NCBI GenBank assembly: GCA_900771325.1
Contig: CAAGNN010000136.1
Location: 1-7,886, forward strand
From: Kiritimatiellia bacterium
GTDB lineage: Bacteria > Verrucomicrobiota > Kiritimatiellia > RFP12 > DVOR01
Reading direction: 5' to 3'
Length of the DNA: 7,886 nucleotides
Positions 1 through 6,847 of this stretch are shown here, in pieces; position 1 is the stretch's first letter, and every line of letters starts with the position of its first letter. The notes beneath the pieces were generated by a model. That model did no database searches. It saw only the letters and a list, made by a program, of their open reading frames with translations, and was not told where the DNA came from. Position numbers and translations under genes: made by a program.

Positions 1-1
1 C

Positions 2-1684
2 TTCGCCCTCTGCGCCGCCCTCCTCCTCACCCTCTTCGCCGGCGCAGCCGAGGACCGCACCTTCCGCCGCGCCCAGCCCTCCCTGAACACCCTCGACCCC
101 GCCTTCGGCGCAGACACCAGCGTCAACTGCGCGATGTCGCTCCTCTTCGAGCCGCTCTTGGAGTACGACTACACCGCGCGCCCCTACCGCCTCGTCCCTG
201 CCGCCGCCGAGGCCATGCCCGAGGTCTCCGAAGACGGCACCACCTACACCTTCCGCTTGCGCGAAGCCTACTACGCGCCCGACCCCTGCTTTGGTCAAGG
301 CAAGCGCCGCCAAGTGCTCGCCGCCGACTTCGTCTACGGCTGGAAGCGCCTGGCCGACCGCCGCCTCGGCGGCTCGGGCGAATGGCTCGTCAAGCACATT
401 GAGGGAATGGAAGCCTTCGCCGAAGCCTCCATCGCTGGCGAAGTGACCGACTACGCGCGCGAGGTCTCCGGCCTCCAGGCCCTCGACGAACGCACCCTCC
501 GCGTCCGCCTCACCCGCCCGAACAACCAGTTCCTTTGGTTTCTGACGATGGCCTATATGTCCCCCGTTCCACCGGAAGCCGTCGCCACCTACGGTCAGCA
601 CGGCCTGGCCGAGCACCCCGTCGGCGCCGGCGCCTACACCCTGCGCAGCTGGTGGCGCGGCTACGAAATGGTCTTCGACCGCAACCCCGAGTGGCACGGC
701 TGGGCCGGCATCGACCCCGAGCGCGACAGCGAAGTCCCCTTCGAGACCATCCGCTACCCCATCGTCAAGGACCCCTCCACCCAGTGGCTAATGCTCCTCA
801 CCGGCCAGCTCGACTTCCTTGAGCAAATCGACCGCAACAATATGGAGCTGGCCATCGACCCCAAGATGGGCCTCTCCCCCGACCTCCAGGCCCGCGGCAT
901 CCGCCTCTTCACCTCCCCCACCCTCAAGGTCTACTATATTGGCCTGAATATGGACGACCCCGTCCTCGGCCCTAACAAGCCCCTGCGCCAGGCCCTCAAC
1001 GCCGCCTTCGACACCGCCCGCTGGGAAGCCTACTACCGCGGCCGCGTCAAAGCCCTCAACACCGTTGCCCCGCCCCACCTCCAAGATGCCCTCACCACCC
1101 CCTTCCCCTACGCCCACAACCTCGCCAAAGCCCGCGAACTCCTGGCCCAAGCCGGCTATCCCGGCGGCATCGACCCCAAGACCGGCGAAGCCCTCCGCCT
1201 CACGCTCGAAGTTGGCAACGCCACCCAGGACACCACCGAGTCGATGGAGCTCGTCGCCTCCTTTCTTGCCGCCATTGGCATCAAGCTCGATCTCTCCGTC
1301 AACACCTGGCAGGCAATGCTCGAGAAGGTCCGCCGCCGTCAAGCCCAAATGTTCCTGATGGGCTGGGTGGGCGACTACCCCGACCTCGAAACCTTTATGC
1401 AGCTCTTCGTCTCGCGCAACCAATCCCCCGGCCCCAACCGCTCCAACTACATCAACCCCGAGGTCGACCGCCTTTACGCCATCGCCGTCGCCTCCCGCAA
1501 CCCCGCCGAAATCTCCGCCTGTTGGCAGCAACTCCAAGCCCTCGTCCTTGAAGACTGCCCCTGGCTCCTCCTCCACTACGCGCTCGACTTCTCCCTCGTC
1601 AACCAGCGCGTCCTCAACTACCTTCCCCACAACTTCCCCTACGGGATGGAGAAGCACTACCGCCTCCGCCGCGCGCAGCCCTAA
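2..1684 (+). CDS. Peptide ABC transporter substrate-binding protein, family 5 (OppA-like), 5' end missing
   Basis: Extracytoplasmic solute-binding protein that would capture oligopeptides and hand them to an ABC permease. The frame is open from base 2 and reads through the first internal ATG at 134, which lies inside conserved sequence (LNTLDPAFGADTSVNCAMSL), so 134 is not the start. About 560 residues are visible. The first 15 or so are hydrophobic (FALCAALLLTLFAGAAE) and look like the end of a Sec signal peptide, with a likely cut near AGA/AED. No convincing lipobox is visible. Family-5 hallmarks are the LFEPLLEYD segment, NKPLRQALNAAFDTARW, LLAQAGYPGG and FLMGWVGDYPD. The length fits OppA (about 540 residues). 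Permease and ATPase genes are not in view and may lie upstream. Codons end overwhelmingly in C. The stop TAA sits in a hairpin shared with the converging gene. Peptide specificity is inferred from the family only; a dipeptide or nickel-type ligand cannot be excluded. Confidence 0.93.
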   Translation, partial: FALCAALLLTLFAGAAEDRTFRRAQPSLNTLDPAFGADTSVNCAMSLLFEPLLEYDYTARPYRLVPAAAEAMPEVSEDGTTYTFRLREAYYAPDPCFGQGKRRQVLAADFVYGWKRLADRRLGGSGEWLVKHIEGMEAFAEASIAGEVTDYAREVSGLQALDERTLRVRLTRPNNQFLWFLTMAYMSPVPPEAVATYGQHGLAEHPVGAGAYTLRSWWRGYEMVFDRNPEWHGWAGIDPERDSEVPFETIRYPIVKDPSTQWLMLLTGQLDFLEQIDRNNMELAIDPKMGLSPDLQARGIRLFTSPTLKVYYIGLNMDDPVLGPNKPLRQALNAAFDTARWEAYYRGRVKALNTVAPPHLQDALTTPFPYAHNLAKARELLAQAGYPGGIDPKTGEALRLTLEVGNATQDTTESMELVASFLAAIGIKLDLSVNTWQAMLEKVRRRQAQMFLMGWVGDYPDLETFMQLFVSRNQSPGPNRSNYINPEVDRLYAIAVASRNPAEISACWQQLQALVLEDCPWLLLHYALDFSLVNQRVLNYLPHNFPYGMEKHYRLRRAQP

Positions 1685-1705
1685 CTCGGGGCCACCCGCA
1701 GTTAG
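1681..1705. terminator. Bidirectional hairpin between converging genes, no T-tract
   Basis: Arms CTAACT (1681-1686) and AGTTAG (1700-1705) are exact reverse complements. Inside them CGGG (1687-1690) can pair with CCCG (1695-1698), leaving C1699 bulged and a four-base loop. That gives about ten base pairs. The TAA stop of the plus-strand gene and the TAA stop of the minus-strand gene each lie in one arm. There is no run of T after either arm, so it is not a canonical intrinsic terminator. It could still mark or stabilise both 3' ends, or work with Rho. Confidence 0.55.
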
Positions 1706-2316
1706 GCTCGGGCGAGGGGAAGGGCGGGGGAGCCGAAGGCGGTGGTATTGGCCGGGAGGTTGGAGAGAAGGGTGGAGCCGGCACCGAGGGTGGCGTTGTC
1801 GCCAACGCGCTTGCCGGGCATCACCTGCGCGCCGGTGTGGAGGGTGACCCCCGAACCGAGCGTGGCGTAGCCTCCGACGAAGGCCGTGGTGTCCATTCGC
1901 AGGAAGTCGCCGGCGCGGACATCGTGACCGAGGACGGCACCCGTTTGCATAAAGAGGAAGTCACCGACTGTTGCGTCGGCCCCGATATAGGCTCCGGGCG
2001 CAAGAATGGCCCCTTCGCCGAGGGTGGCGTGGTAGACGCGGGCCGCCGGATGAATACAACTGGCAAAGTGGGCGCCGCGCTCGCGGAGGGCCGCCACACA
2101 ACGTTGGCGGATGGGGTTTTGGCCGATGCCGCAGAGGATGGGCGCGGTGAGCGGGGCGGAGGCAACGGAGCCGACGACGGGGGGATAGTCGCGCAGGGTG
2201 GCGAGAGCGTCGGGCCGGTCGTCAATGAAGCCAATGGGGGTGAGGCCGGCTTCGAGGGCCCACCAATAGAGTTCGCGCCCAAGGCCGCCGGCACCAAGAA
2301 TGAGGACGGGGTTCAT
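1702..2316 (-). CDS. NeuD/PglD-like sugar O-/N-acyltransferase, left-handed beta-helix type
   Basis: 204 residues. The N-terminal part is a small Rossmann-like PglD_N domain beginning MNPVLILGAGGLGRELYWWA, with a glycine-rich nucleotide-sugar loop at residues 8-13. From about residue 92 to 185 come hexapeptide-repeat turns (LGEGAILAPGAYIGADATVG) that would form the left-handed beta-helix. His131 in VLGHDV matches the catalytic general base of PglD/NeuD enzymes, and the FGSPA ending is the usual C-terminal motif. Family members acetylate sugars of glycans, sialic or legionaminic acid, or bacillosamine; the substrate here is unknown because no glycan genes are in view. The start at 2316 forms an ATGA overlap with the rsmE stop and has GGAG ten bases upstream, so translation is probably coupled. 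An in-frame ATG at 2322 would add two residues but leaves only four bases to the GGAG. The frame stays open far upstream, inside rsmE; I regard that as shadow. Confidence 0.87.
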   Translation of the reverse strand: MNPVLILGAGGLGRELYWWALEAGLTPIGFIDDRPDALATLRDYPPVVGSVASAPLTAPILCGIGQNPIRQRCVAALRERGAHFASCIHPAARVYHATLGEGAILAPGAYIGADATVGDFLFMQTGAVLGHDVRAGDFLRMDTTAFVGGYATLGSGVTLHTGAQVMPGKRVGDNATLGAGSTLLSNLPANTTAFGSPALPLARA

Positions 2317-3062
2317 AAACATTGAGCTCCGGGAAGAAAGCCCAGGCAGGCGAGCCGATCGCGCACCACGCAGGGGAGGGCGACGGCAGCCGTGTCGGTG
2401 CGCAAGGGGCGCGGGCCGAGGGTGAAGGGTTGGAAGCCGTGCTCGGCAAAGGCGGCATTCTCGGCCTCGGTCCAGCCGCCATCGGGGCCAACGGCAATCA
2501 AGGGCACCCCCGGACCGCCGGGCGGCAGAGCGAAGGGGGCGCCATCGGGCGCGGGGTTGGCCAAGAGGCGCAAGCCGGAGGCTTCGGGCAAGGCAGACCA
2601 GAGATCGCGCAAACGCGGCAGGATGTGAAGCTTGGGCAGGGCGGTGGTGCCACCCTGCATAAGCCCCTCCAGGAGGACAGGCGTATACTCCTCTGGCCGA
2701 AGCAGATGCATCGAAAAGTAGCTCTTTTCCACTTTGGCCGCGCCGACGATAAAGAGGTTGCGCACGCCCAGCGTGGCCGATTGGAAGAGAATGCGGCGCA
2801 GAGATCTCGGCCGCGGCAAAGCGAGAATGAGATCGTACCACGGCGGGAGGGCGGGCCGCTGGCAATCGACCGTAAAGCGAACGCTTGGCCCCTCTACGGC
2901 CTCCACGCGCCCGGTGCCCACCGGCCCATCAATGAAGCCAACGCGGAAGGTGCTGCCCGGCGCGGCGTGCAGGAAGGTCCGCAGGTGCTCGGCGCGCGCA
3001 TCTCTGAGCGTGCAACAGCCGCCCTCGGTGCACTCCTCGCGGGAGATTAGGATAAGGTTCAT
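2313..3062 (-). CDS. rsmE: 16S rRNA (uracil-1498-N3)-methyltransferase RsmE
   Basis: 249 residues, the usual length for RsmE. This SPOUT-class enzyme uses S-adenosylmethionine to methylate N3 of U1498 in 16S rRNA of the 30S subunit. The N-terminal part, residues 1-70 (EHLRTFLHAAPGSTFRVG), resembles the PUA-like RNA-binding domain. The trefoil-knot SAM site shows as VGPDGGWTEAE (191-201), matching the family GPEGG motif, and as LGPRPLRTDTA (215-225), matching LGxRILRTETA. The middle segment RPRSLRRILFQSATLGV followed by KVEKSYF resembles the subgroup of RsmE proteins with a VEKSYW motif rather than the E. coli form. It begins 15 bases after dapF with no clear Shine-Dalgarno sequence, so it probably relies on read-through and reinitiation. 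It ends in an ATGA overlap with the acyltransferase. Confidence 0.93.
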   Translation of the reverse strand: MNLILISREECTEGGCCTLRDARAEHLRTFLHAAPGSTFRVGFIDGPVGTGRVEAVEGPSVRFTVDCQRPALPPWYDLILALPRPRSLRRILFQSATLGVRNLFIVGAAKVEKSYFSMHLLRPEEYTPVLLEGLMQGGTTALPKLHILPRLRDLWSALPEASGLRLLANPAPDGAPFALPPGGPGVPLIAVGPDGGWTEAENAAFAEHGFQPFTLGPRPLRTDTAAVALPCVVRDRLACLGFLPGAQCL

Positions 3063-3077
3063 CGGCGGACAGGGCGC

Positions 3078-3920
3078 TTACTCAATGGCCGCCAGGTCGC
3101 TCCCCAGGAGCGAGAGGTCGATGGTGCCGTGATAGACCTCGCGGACCGGGCCGGTGAGCGTCAGCCCCGTGCAACGGTTGCCGCGCCAATCGGCATCGAC
3201 CGAGAGCATAAAGCCCCCGCCCGTGCGCACCACCACCGGCAGCGTGCCGGCGTGCGCCTCCACGGCCGTGATGGCCGCAGCCACGGCACCCGTGCCGCAC
3301 GCGCCAGACTCCGCCTCAACGCCACGCTCATAGGTGCGCATACTCAGGCGGTTGGGCTCGCGCTGGGCCACAAAGTCCACGTTAACCCCCTCGGGGGCGA
3401 AAGCCGAATGCAGGCGGATGGCGCGGCCGAGGCTCTCAATATCCACCGCTTCGGGGCTAGCGGTGCGGACGACGAAGTGCGGCACGCCGGTGTTGATATA
3501 GTCTCCCTCCACCTGCTGACCATCGACATTCAGGACCATCCCGTAGGAGCGCGCGGTCGGCTCGGGCATCCAGACCTTGACGTTGCAGCTATCCATCAGC
3601 TCGGCATCGAGCAAGCCGCAGGAGGTCTCCATCGTCATCACCCGGGGGGCAGCGCCAATCTTGTGGGCGAACCAGGCGGCACAGCGCGCGCCATTGCCGC
3701 ACATCGCCACCTCCGTGCCATCGGGGTTCAAGAAGCGCATCCGGAAGTCGGCACGGTTGGATTGCTGGATGAGGATAATGCCCTCGCAGCCCACGCCGGT
3801 CCGCCGCGCGGCCAAGAGGCTCATCAGCACATAATCCTGCCACGGCACCTTCCCCTCGCGATCGTCGAGCATCACGAAGTCATTGGCCGCACCGTGCATC
3901 TTGGTAAACTCTAATACCAT
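3078..3920 (-). CDS. dapF: Diaminopimelate epimerase DapF
   Basis: 280 residues, the family's usual size. Cytoplasmic, cofactor-independent racemase that converts LL- to meso-diaminopimelate, giving the cross-linking residue of peptidoglycan and the precursor of lysine. Both catalytic cysteines are present: Cys74 in AMCGNGARC and Cys208 in SGACGTGA. Other conserved blocks are the N-terminal KMHGAANDF (normally HGxGNDF, so the Gly before Asn is Ala here), FLNPDGTE (63-70), NTGVPHFV (143-150) and YERGVEAESGACGTGA. The start at 3920 is chosen because AAGGAG lies six bases upstream and MVLEFTKMHG aligns with the family start. The frame is open back to 4058, but that extension runs into murA and has no family similarity. 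The gene follows murA by 58 bases, and both serve peptidoglycan precursor synthesis. Confidence 0.96.
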   Translation of the reverse strand: MVLEFTKMHGAANDFVMLDDREGKVPWQDYVLMSLLAARRTGVGCEGIILIQQSNRADFRMRFLNPDGTEVAMCGNGARCAAWFAHKIGAAPRVMTMETSCGLLDAELMDSCNVKVWMPEPTARSYGMVLNVDGQQVEGDYINTGVPHFVVRTASPEAVDIESLGRAIRLHSAFAPEGVNVDFVAQREPNRLSMRTYERGVEAESGACGTGAVAAAITAVEAHAGTLPVVVRTGGGFMLSVDADWRGNRCTGLTLTGPVREVYHGTIDLSLLGSDLAAIE

Positions 3921-3926
3921 CTCAAA

Positions 3927-3932
3927 CTCCTT
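3927..3932 (-). promoter_or_regulatory. Shine-Dalgarno sequence of dapF
   Basis: Reads AAGGAG on the minus strand, six bases before the ATG at 3920. It is the strongest ribosome binding site in the window and fixes the dapF start against the longer open frame. Confidence 0.8.
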
Positions 3933-3945
3933 CAATTCGCCCGAT

Positions 3946-3958
3946 AGTGTAGCACACT
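3946..3958 (-). promoter_or_regulatory. Candidate dapF promoter, extended -10 inside a small inverted repeat
   Basis: The minus strand reads TGCTACACT at 3954-3946: a TGn extension plus TACACT, which matches TATAAT at 4 of 6 bases. A weak -35 candidate CTGCCC lies 17 bases upstream (3974-3969). Transcription would begin near 3939, leaving about 19 bases before the ATG, which include the Shine-Dalgarno sequence. The -10 overlaps the inverted repeat AGTGT-agc-ACACT, which could be an operator or chance. It would let dapF-rsmE-acyltransferase be transcribed apart from murA. Confidence 0.35.
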
Positions 3959-3978
3959 CCGCGGCGGCGGGCAGACGC

Positions 3979-5277
3979 TTATTCGCGCCGGATGTTGGCC
4001 CCGAGGGCCCGCAGGTTCTCTTCAATCGTCTCGTAGCCGCGGTCAATCGACTCAGCATTCAGGATCTCGGTCGTGCCCCGAGCGCAGAGGGCGGCAATGA
4101 TGAGCGCAATGCCCGCGCGAATATCCGGGCTCGAGACGGTGCAGCCCTGAAGCGTGGTCGGGCCGGTGACCACGGCGCGGTGTGGATCGCACTGCACGAT
4201 GCGCGCACCCATCCCGATAAGGTGGTCCACAAAGTAGAGCCGGCTCTCGAACATCTTCTCGAAGAAGAGCTCGGTCCCGCGCGTCTGGGTGGCCAAGACA
4301 ATCAGCACGCTCATCAAATCCGAGGGCAGCGCCGGCCAGGGACCATTGGAGATCTGCGGGATGGCCGCTCCCAGGTCATAGGCCGTCTTCAGCGCCTGCT
4401 TGGCTGGCAGACGCAGGTTCCCGGCCTCGTCGAAGCTACAGCGCACGCCAAAACGCGCAAAGGCCGGGCGCAACACGGCCATCTCCTCGCGGTCGATCCC
4501 CTTCAAGGTCAACGCCCCGCCCGTGACGGCCGCCGCCACCAGATAGCTCGCCGCCTCGATCGCATCGCCCCCCACCCGGAAGGTGCCGCCGCCGAGCTTC
4601 GGCACGCCCTCAATCGTCAGCCGGTTCGTTCCAATCCCCTCAATCTTCGCGCCCATCCCGCAGAGCATTCGGCAAAGGTTCTGGACGTGCGGCTCGCAGG
4701 CCACATTGTAGAGCGTGGTAGGGCCGAGAGCCATCACGGCGGCCATCACCAGATTCTCGGTGGCGGTGACGGAGGCTTCGTCGAGCATAAAGTAGGTGCC
4801 CGTCAGACCCCGAGGCGCCTTGAGGGTGATGGCCCCGCTCGGGCGCGGCCGCCCCGTGGCCCCCAACGCATGGAAGCCGGCAAAGTGCGTATCCAGCCGC
4901 CGCCGCCCAATGCTGTCGCCCCCGGGGGCCGCGCGCAACCGCAGCCGCCCCTTCCGCGCCAGCAGGGGCCCGGCAAAGAGAATGGAGGTGCGGATCCGCG
5001 CGCAAGTGGCGGCCGAGAGCTCGGGCATCGCCTTCAAGCGGCTGGGGTCGACCGTCACGGTATGGCTGCCGGCCAGGTCGGCCTCCACGCGCGCGCCAAG
5101 CTCCCGCAGACCCTCGACCATCACGCGCACATCGGCGATATTGGGCACATTCTCGAGGGTGACCGGCTCGGCGGCGAGCAGCGTGGCCGCCAACATCGGC
5201 AGGGCCGCATTCTTGTTCCCCGGCACCACATGCGTGCCACCAATCGGCGCGCCCCCCTGAATAATCAACTTCGACAT
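3979..5277 (-). CDS. murA: UDP-N-acetylglucosamine 1-carboxyvinyltransferase MurA (Asp-type active site)
   Basis: 432 residues. Cytoplasmic EPSP-synthase-fold enzyme that transfers enolpyruvate from phosphoenolpyruvate to UDP-GlcNAc, the first committed step of peptidoglycan synthesis. Lys22 in PGNKNAALP matches E. coli Lys22. Asp320 in PWPALPSDLMS matches the conserved Asp305. Arg387 in VSSPDIRAGIAL matches Arg397. In the mobile loop PGGDSIGRRRLD, Asp121 occupies the position of E. coli Cys115, the residue alkylated by fosfomycin. Asp there is natural in Mycobacterium and Chlamydia and gives intrinsic fosfomycin insensitivity, so the same is expected here. The start at 5277 has AAGGAA eight bases upstream, overlapping the udg stop, so translation is probably coupled. 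The related AroA is unlikely given the NKNAALP start and the DIRAG motif. Confidence 0.96.
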   Translation of the reverse strand: MSKLIIQGGAPIGGTHVVPGNKNAALPMLAATLLAAEPVTLENVPNIADVRVMVEGLRELGARVEADLAGSHTVTVDPSRLKAMPELSAATCARIRTSILFAGPLLARKGRLRLRAAPGGDSIGRRRLDTHFAGFHALGATGRPRPSGAITLKAPRGLTGTYFMLDEASVTATENLVMAAVMALGPTTLYNVACEPHVQNLCRMLCGMGAKIEGIGTNRLTIEGVPKLGGGTFRVGGDAIEAASYLVAAAVTGGALTLKGIDREEMAVLRPAFARFGVRCSFDEAGNLRLPAKQALKTAYDLGAAIPQISNGPWPALPSDLMSVLIVLATQTRGTELFFEKMFESRLYFVDHLIGMGARIVQCDPHRAVVTGPTTLQGCTVSSPDIRAGIALIIAALCARGTTEILNAESIDRGYETIEENLRALGANIRRE

Positions 5278-5289
5278 CGTCCCGCTTCC

Positions 5290-6132
5290 TTACCGCCCCT
5301 GCGACAACCGCGCGCGCAGACTCTTGAGCGCCTCCCAGTTCTCCAGCTTCAACTTGCGCGACATCTCCTCGCCCAACATCAGCATCCGCATCGGGTGATG
5401 GAGCGTCATCACCGGCACGTGCCCCTCGCGCAACATCCGCCACTGCCCCACCTGCCCGGCCGAAGCCGTGCTCTCGGGGAAGAGCGCCTGCGCGGCCACC
5501 GGCCCCAACAGCACCACCGTCCGCGGATTAACCACCCGCAGTTCGCGCCGCAACTGCTCTCCGCAGGTCCGCAACGCCGCCGCATCCACCCGCCCACGCG
5601 GCACACCACACTTCATCGCCGGCGTCACATAGAGTTCACTCAGCGGCAAACGAATGGCCGCAAACATCTTCTCGAGCAAGGCCCACGCCTCGCTCCCCGC
5701 CTCCAACCGCGCCCCCTGCGCCGCCGCGTCCTCGCCCATCACCGGCGGTGCCGCCACAATCGCCACCTCGGGGTTATACCCATTCCCCCGCGCCCCGAAG
5801 CGGCCATTGGCCCCATACGCGCACCCCTGGCAAGCGGCCATCTCCCGGCGCAACGCCTCCAAGGCCTGCGCGCGCTGCTCGGGCGTATCGCTCCCGCCTG
5901 GCACCGGACGCGCCCCCTGGACCTGCGCGGGCGCGGGGATCTTCGGCATCGCCCCGGCCGGGGCCACCGCCGGCGCACGCGCGCCCCCCTTCGGCGCGGC
6001 ACAGAAGGCCTGCCAGAGCGCCTCCTCCACCGGCACCTGCTTGACCCCCGTCTCGCGCAGACAGGTCAACGTGTCGATGGCCTCGCTCAACGCCGCCACC
6101 AGCGGATGATCCTCAAAGTCAGAGCCCTGCAT
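5290..6132 (-). CDS. Divergent family-4-like uracil-DNA glycosylase superfamily protein
   Basis: 280 residues. Residues 1-44 look helical, 45-90 are a Pro/Ala/Gly-rich linker, and 95-275 are the UDG fold. The four cysteines that bind the 4Fe-4S cluster in family-4 enzymes are all placed as expected: Cys101 and Cys104 (CQGC), Cys175 (MKCG) and Cys190 (RTCGEQL). Motif B is TLHHPMRML, with His246-Pro247. PRTVVLLGPVAAQALF matches the family strand PKVIVALGRFAAQ. Motif A is altered: where GEAPG normally stands the protein has VAAPPVMGED (126-135), without the usual Glu. It may remove uracil, recognise another base, or have lost activity. The start lies inside the 3' end of ccsA (14-base overlap), and the gene runs straight into murA. 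Many bacteria carry UDGs with a similar N-terminal extension and linker. Fold assignment is firm, activity is not. Confidence 0.8.
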   Translation of the reverse strand: MQGSDFEDHPLVAALSEAIDTLTCLRETGVKQVPVEEALWQAFCAAPKGGARAPAVAPAGAMPKIPAPAQVQGARPVPGGSDTPEQRAQALEALRREMAACQGCAYGANGRFGARGNGYNPEVAIVAAPPVMGEDAAAQGARLEAGSEAWALLEKMFAAIRLPLSELYVTPAMKCGVPRGRVDAAALRTCGEQLRRELRVVNPRTVVLLGPVAAQALFPESTASAGQVGQWRMLREGHVPVMTLHHPMRMLMLGEEMSRKLKLENWEALKSLRARLSQGR

Positions 6133-6847
6133 AACTGTGCATTCCCGGAAAGAGTTTGGAAAGGTTAATCCACGTCACGGTCAGGATAATCGCCAGCAGC
6201 CCGGCCCCCAACAGCCCCAACTGCCAAGCGCGCCGCCCGCGACAGTGAAAGACCGCCGCATAAATCAGCCACGTGGCCAGCGACCACTGCTCCTTGGGGT
6301 CCCACTGCCAATAGGCCCCCCACGCCTCGTTCCCCCAAATCGACCCCAGCGCCAGCGCCAGCGTAATCAGCGCAAAGCCCCACGCCACAGTCCGCCCCGA
6401 AGCGCGCATCTGCCCCCAGCACGCCAAGACAAAGGCCCGCGCCATCAGCGCGTAGGCCACCATATATCCCAGCACATGCGGCACAAAGAGCGGACTCTGC
6501 AGCGCCGGCGGCAACTGTCCCTCCCGCGCCGAGAAGACAAAGACCAGCGGAAAGAGCACAATCACGCCCAGCGCCGCATCCAGCCGCGTCGTCTCCAGCC
6601 GCTCGCGCGCCGCCGTCCACACCGTCGCCGCCGCCAGGCACAGCGGCAACCACAGAAAGGCCTCAAAGAGATTGCGCATCGGCGGATGGCCCACCTGCGC
6701 CCAACGCACCCCAATCGCGCCCGCCGCCACCGCGCCCACCGCGCGCCACGCCCAGCGGCCCCATCGCTGCGGCAGCGCCACCCCCAGCCCTGCCAACGCC
6801 ACCTGCGCGTTCAGTAGCCAGCCCAGCGTATCGACCTTAAGCTCCAT
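6119..6847 (-). CDS. ccsA: Cytochrome c biogenesis protein CcsA/ResC, System II heme handling
   Basis: 242 residues and very hydrophobic, with roughly six to eight membrane segments. CcsA, with ResB/CcsB, moves heme across the membrane and attaches it to CxxCH motifs of apocytochrome c on the outer face. The tryptophan-rich WWD signature is intact at 171-188: WGNEAWGAYWQWDPKEQW. Candidate heme-ligand or conserved histidines are His54 in GHPPMRNLFEAF, His124 in PHVLGY, His201 in YAAVFH and His237 in GMHSYAGL at the C-terminus. The start at 6847 is chosen for GGGAGG seven bases upstream and the 11-base overlap with resB. The frame stays open to 6922, but that part is Arg/Trp-rich shadow of resB. 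At 242 residues it is at the short end for the family and has no ResB fusion. Confidence 0.94.
   Translation of the reverse strand: MELKVDTLGWLLNAQVALAGLGVALPQRWGRWAWRAVGAVAAGAIGVRWAQVGHPPMRNLFEAFLWLPLCLAAATVWTAARERLETTRLDAALGVIVLFPLVFVFSAREGQLPPALQSPLFVPHVLGYMVAYALMARAFVLACWGQMRASGRTVAWGFALITLALALGSIWGNEAWGAYWQWDPKEQWSLATWLIYAAVFHCRGRRAWQLGLLGAGLLAIILTVTWINLSKLFPGMHSYAGL

Noticed and set aside
788..1657. 289-codon minus-strand frame opposite the peptide-binding gene
   Set aside because: Composed almost wholly of Gly, Val, Glu, Ala and Asp; a shadow of the C-rich third positions of the plus-strand gene.
1702..2865. 387-codon version of the acyltransferase extending far into rsmE
   Set aside because: The extra N-terminal 180 or so residues are antisense-like low-complexity sequence in the wrong frame of rsmE. 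The ATGA overlap and PglD_N start support 2316.
3921..4058. 46-residue N-terminal extension of dapF
   Set aside because: It overlaps the end of murA, lacks similarity to DapF, and the strong Shine-Dalgarno sequence points to 3920.
3883..6168. 761-codon open frame on the plus strand opposite murA and udg
   Set aside because: It covers well-supported genes on the other strand; its product is Arg/His/Pro-rich low-complexity sequence with no recognisable domain. It is a by-product of high GC and few stop codons.
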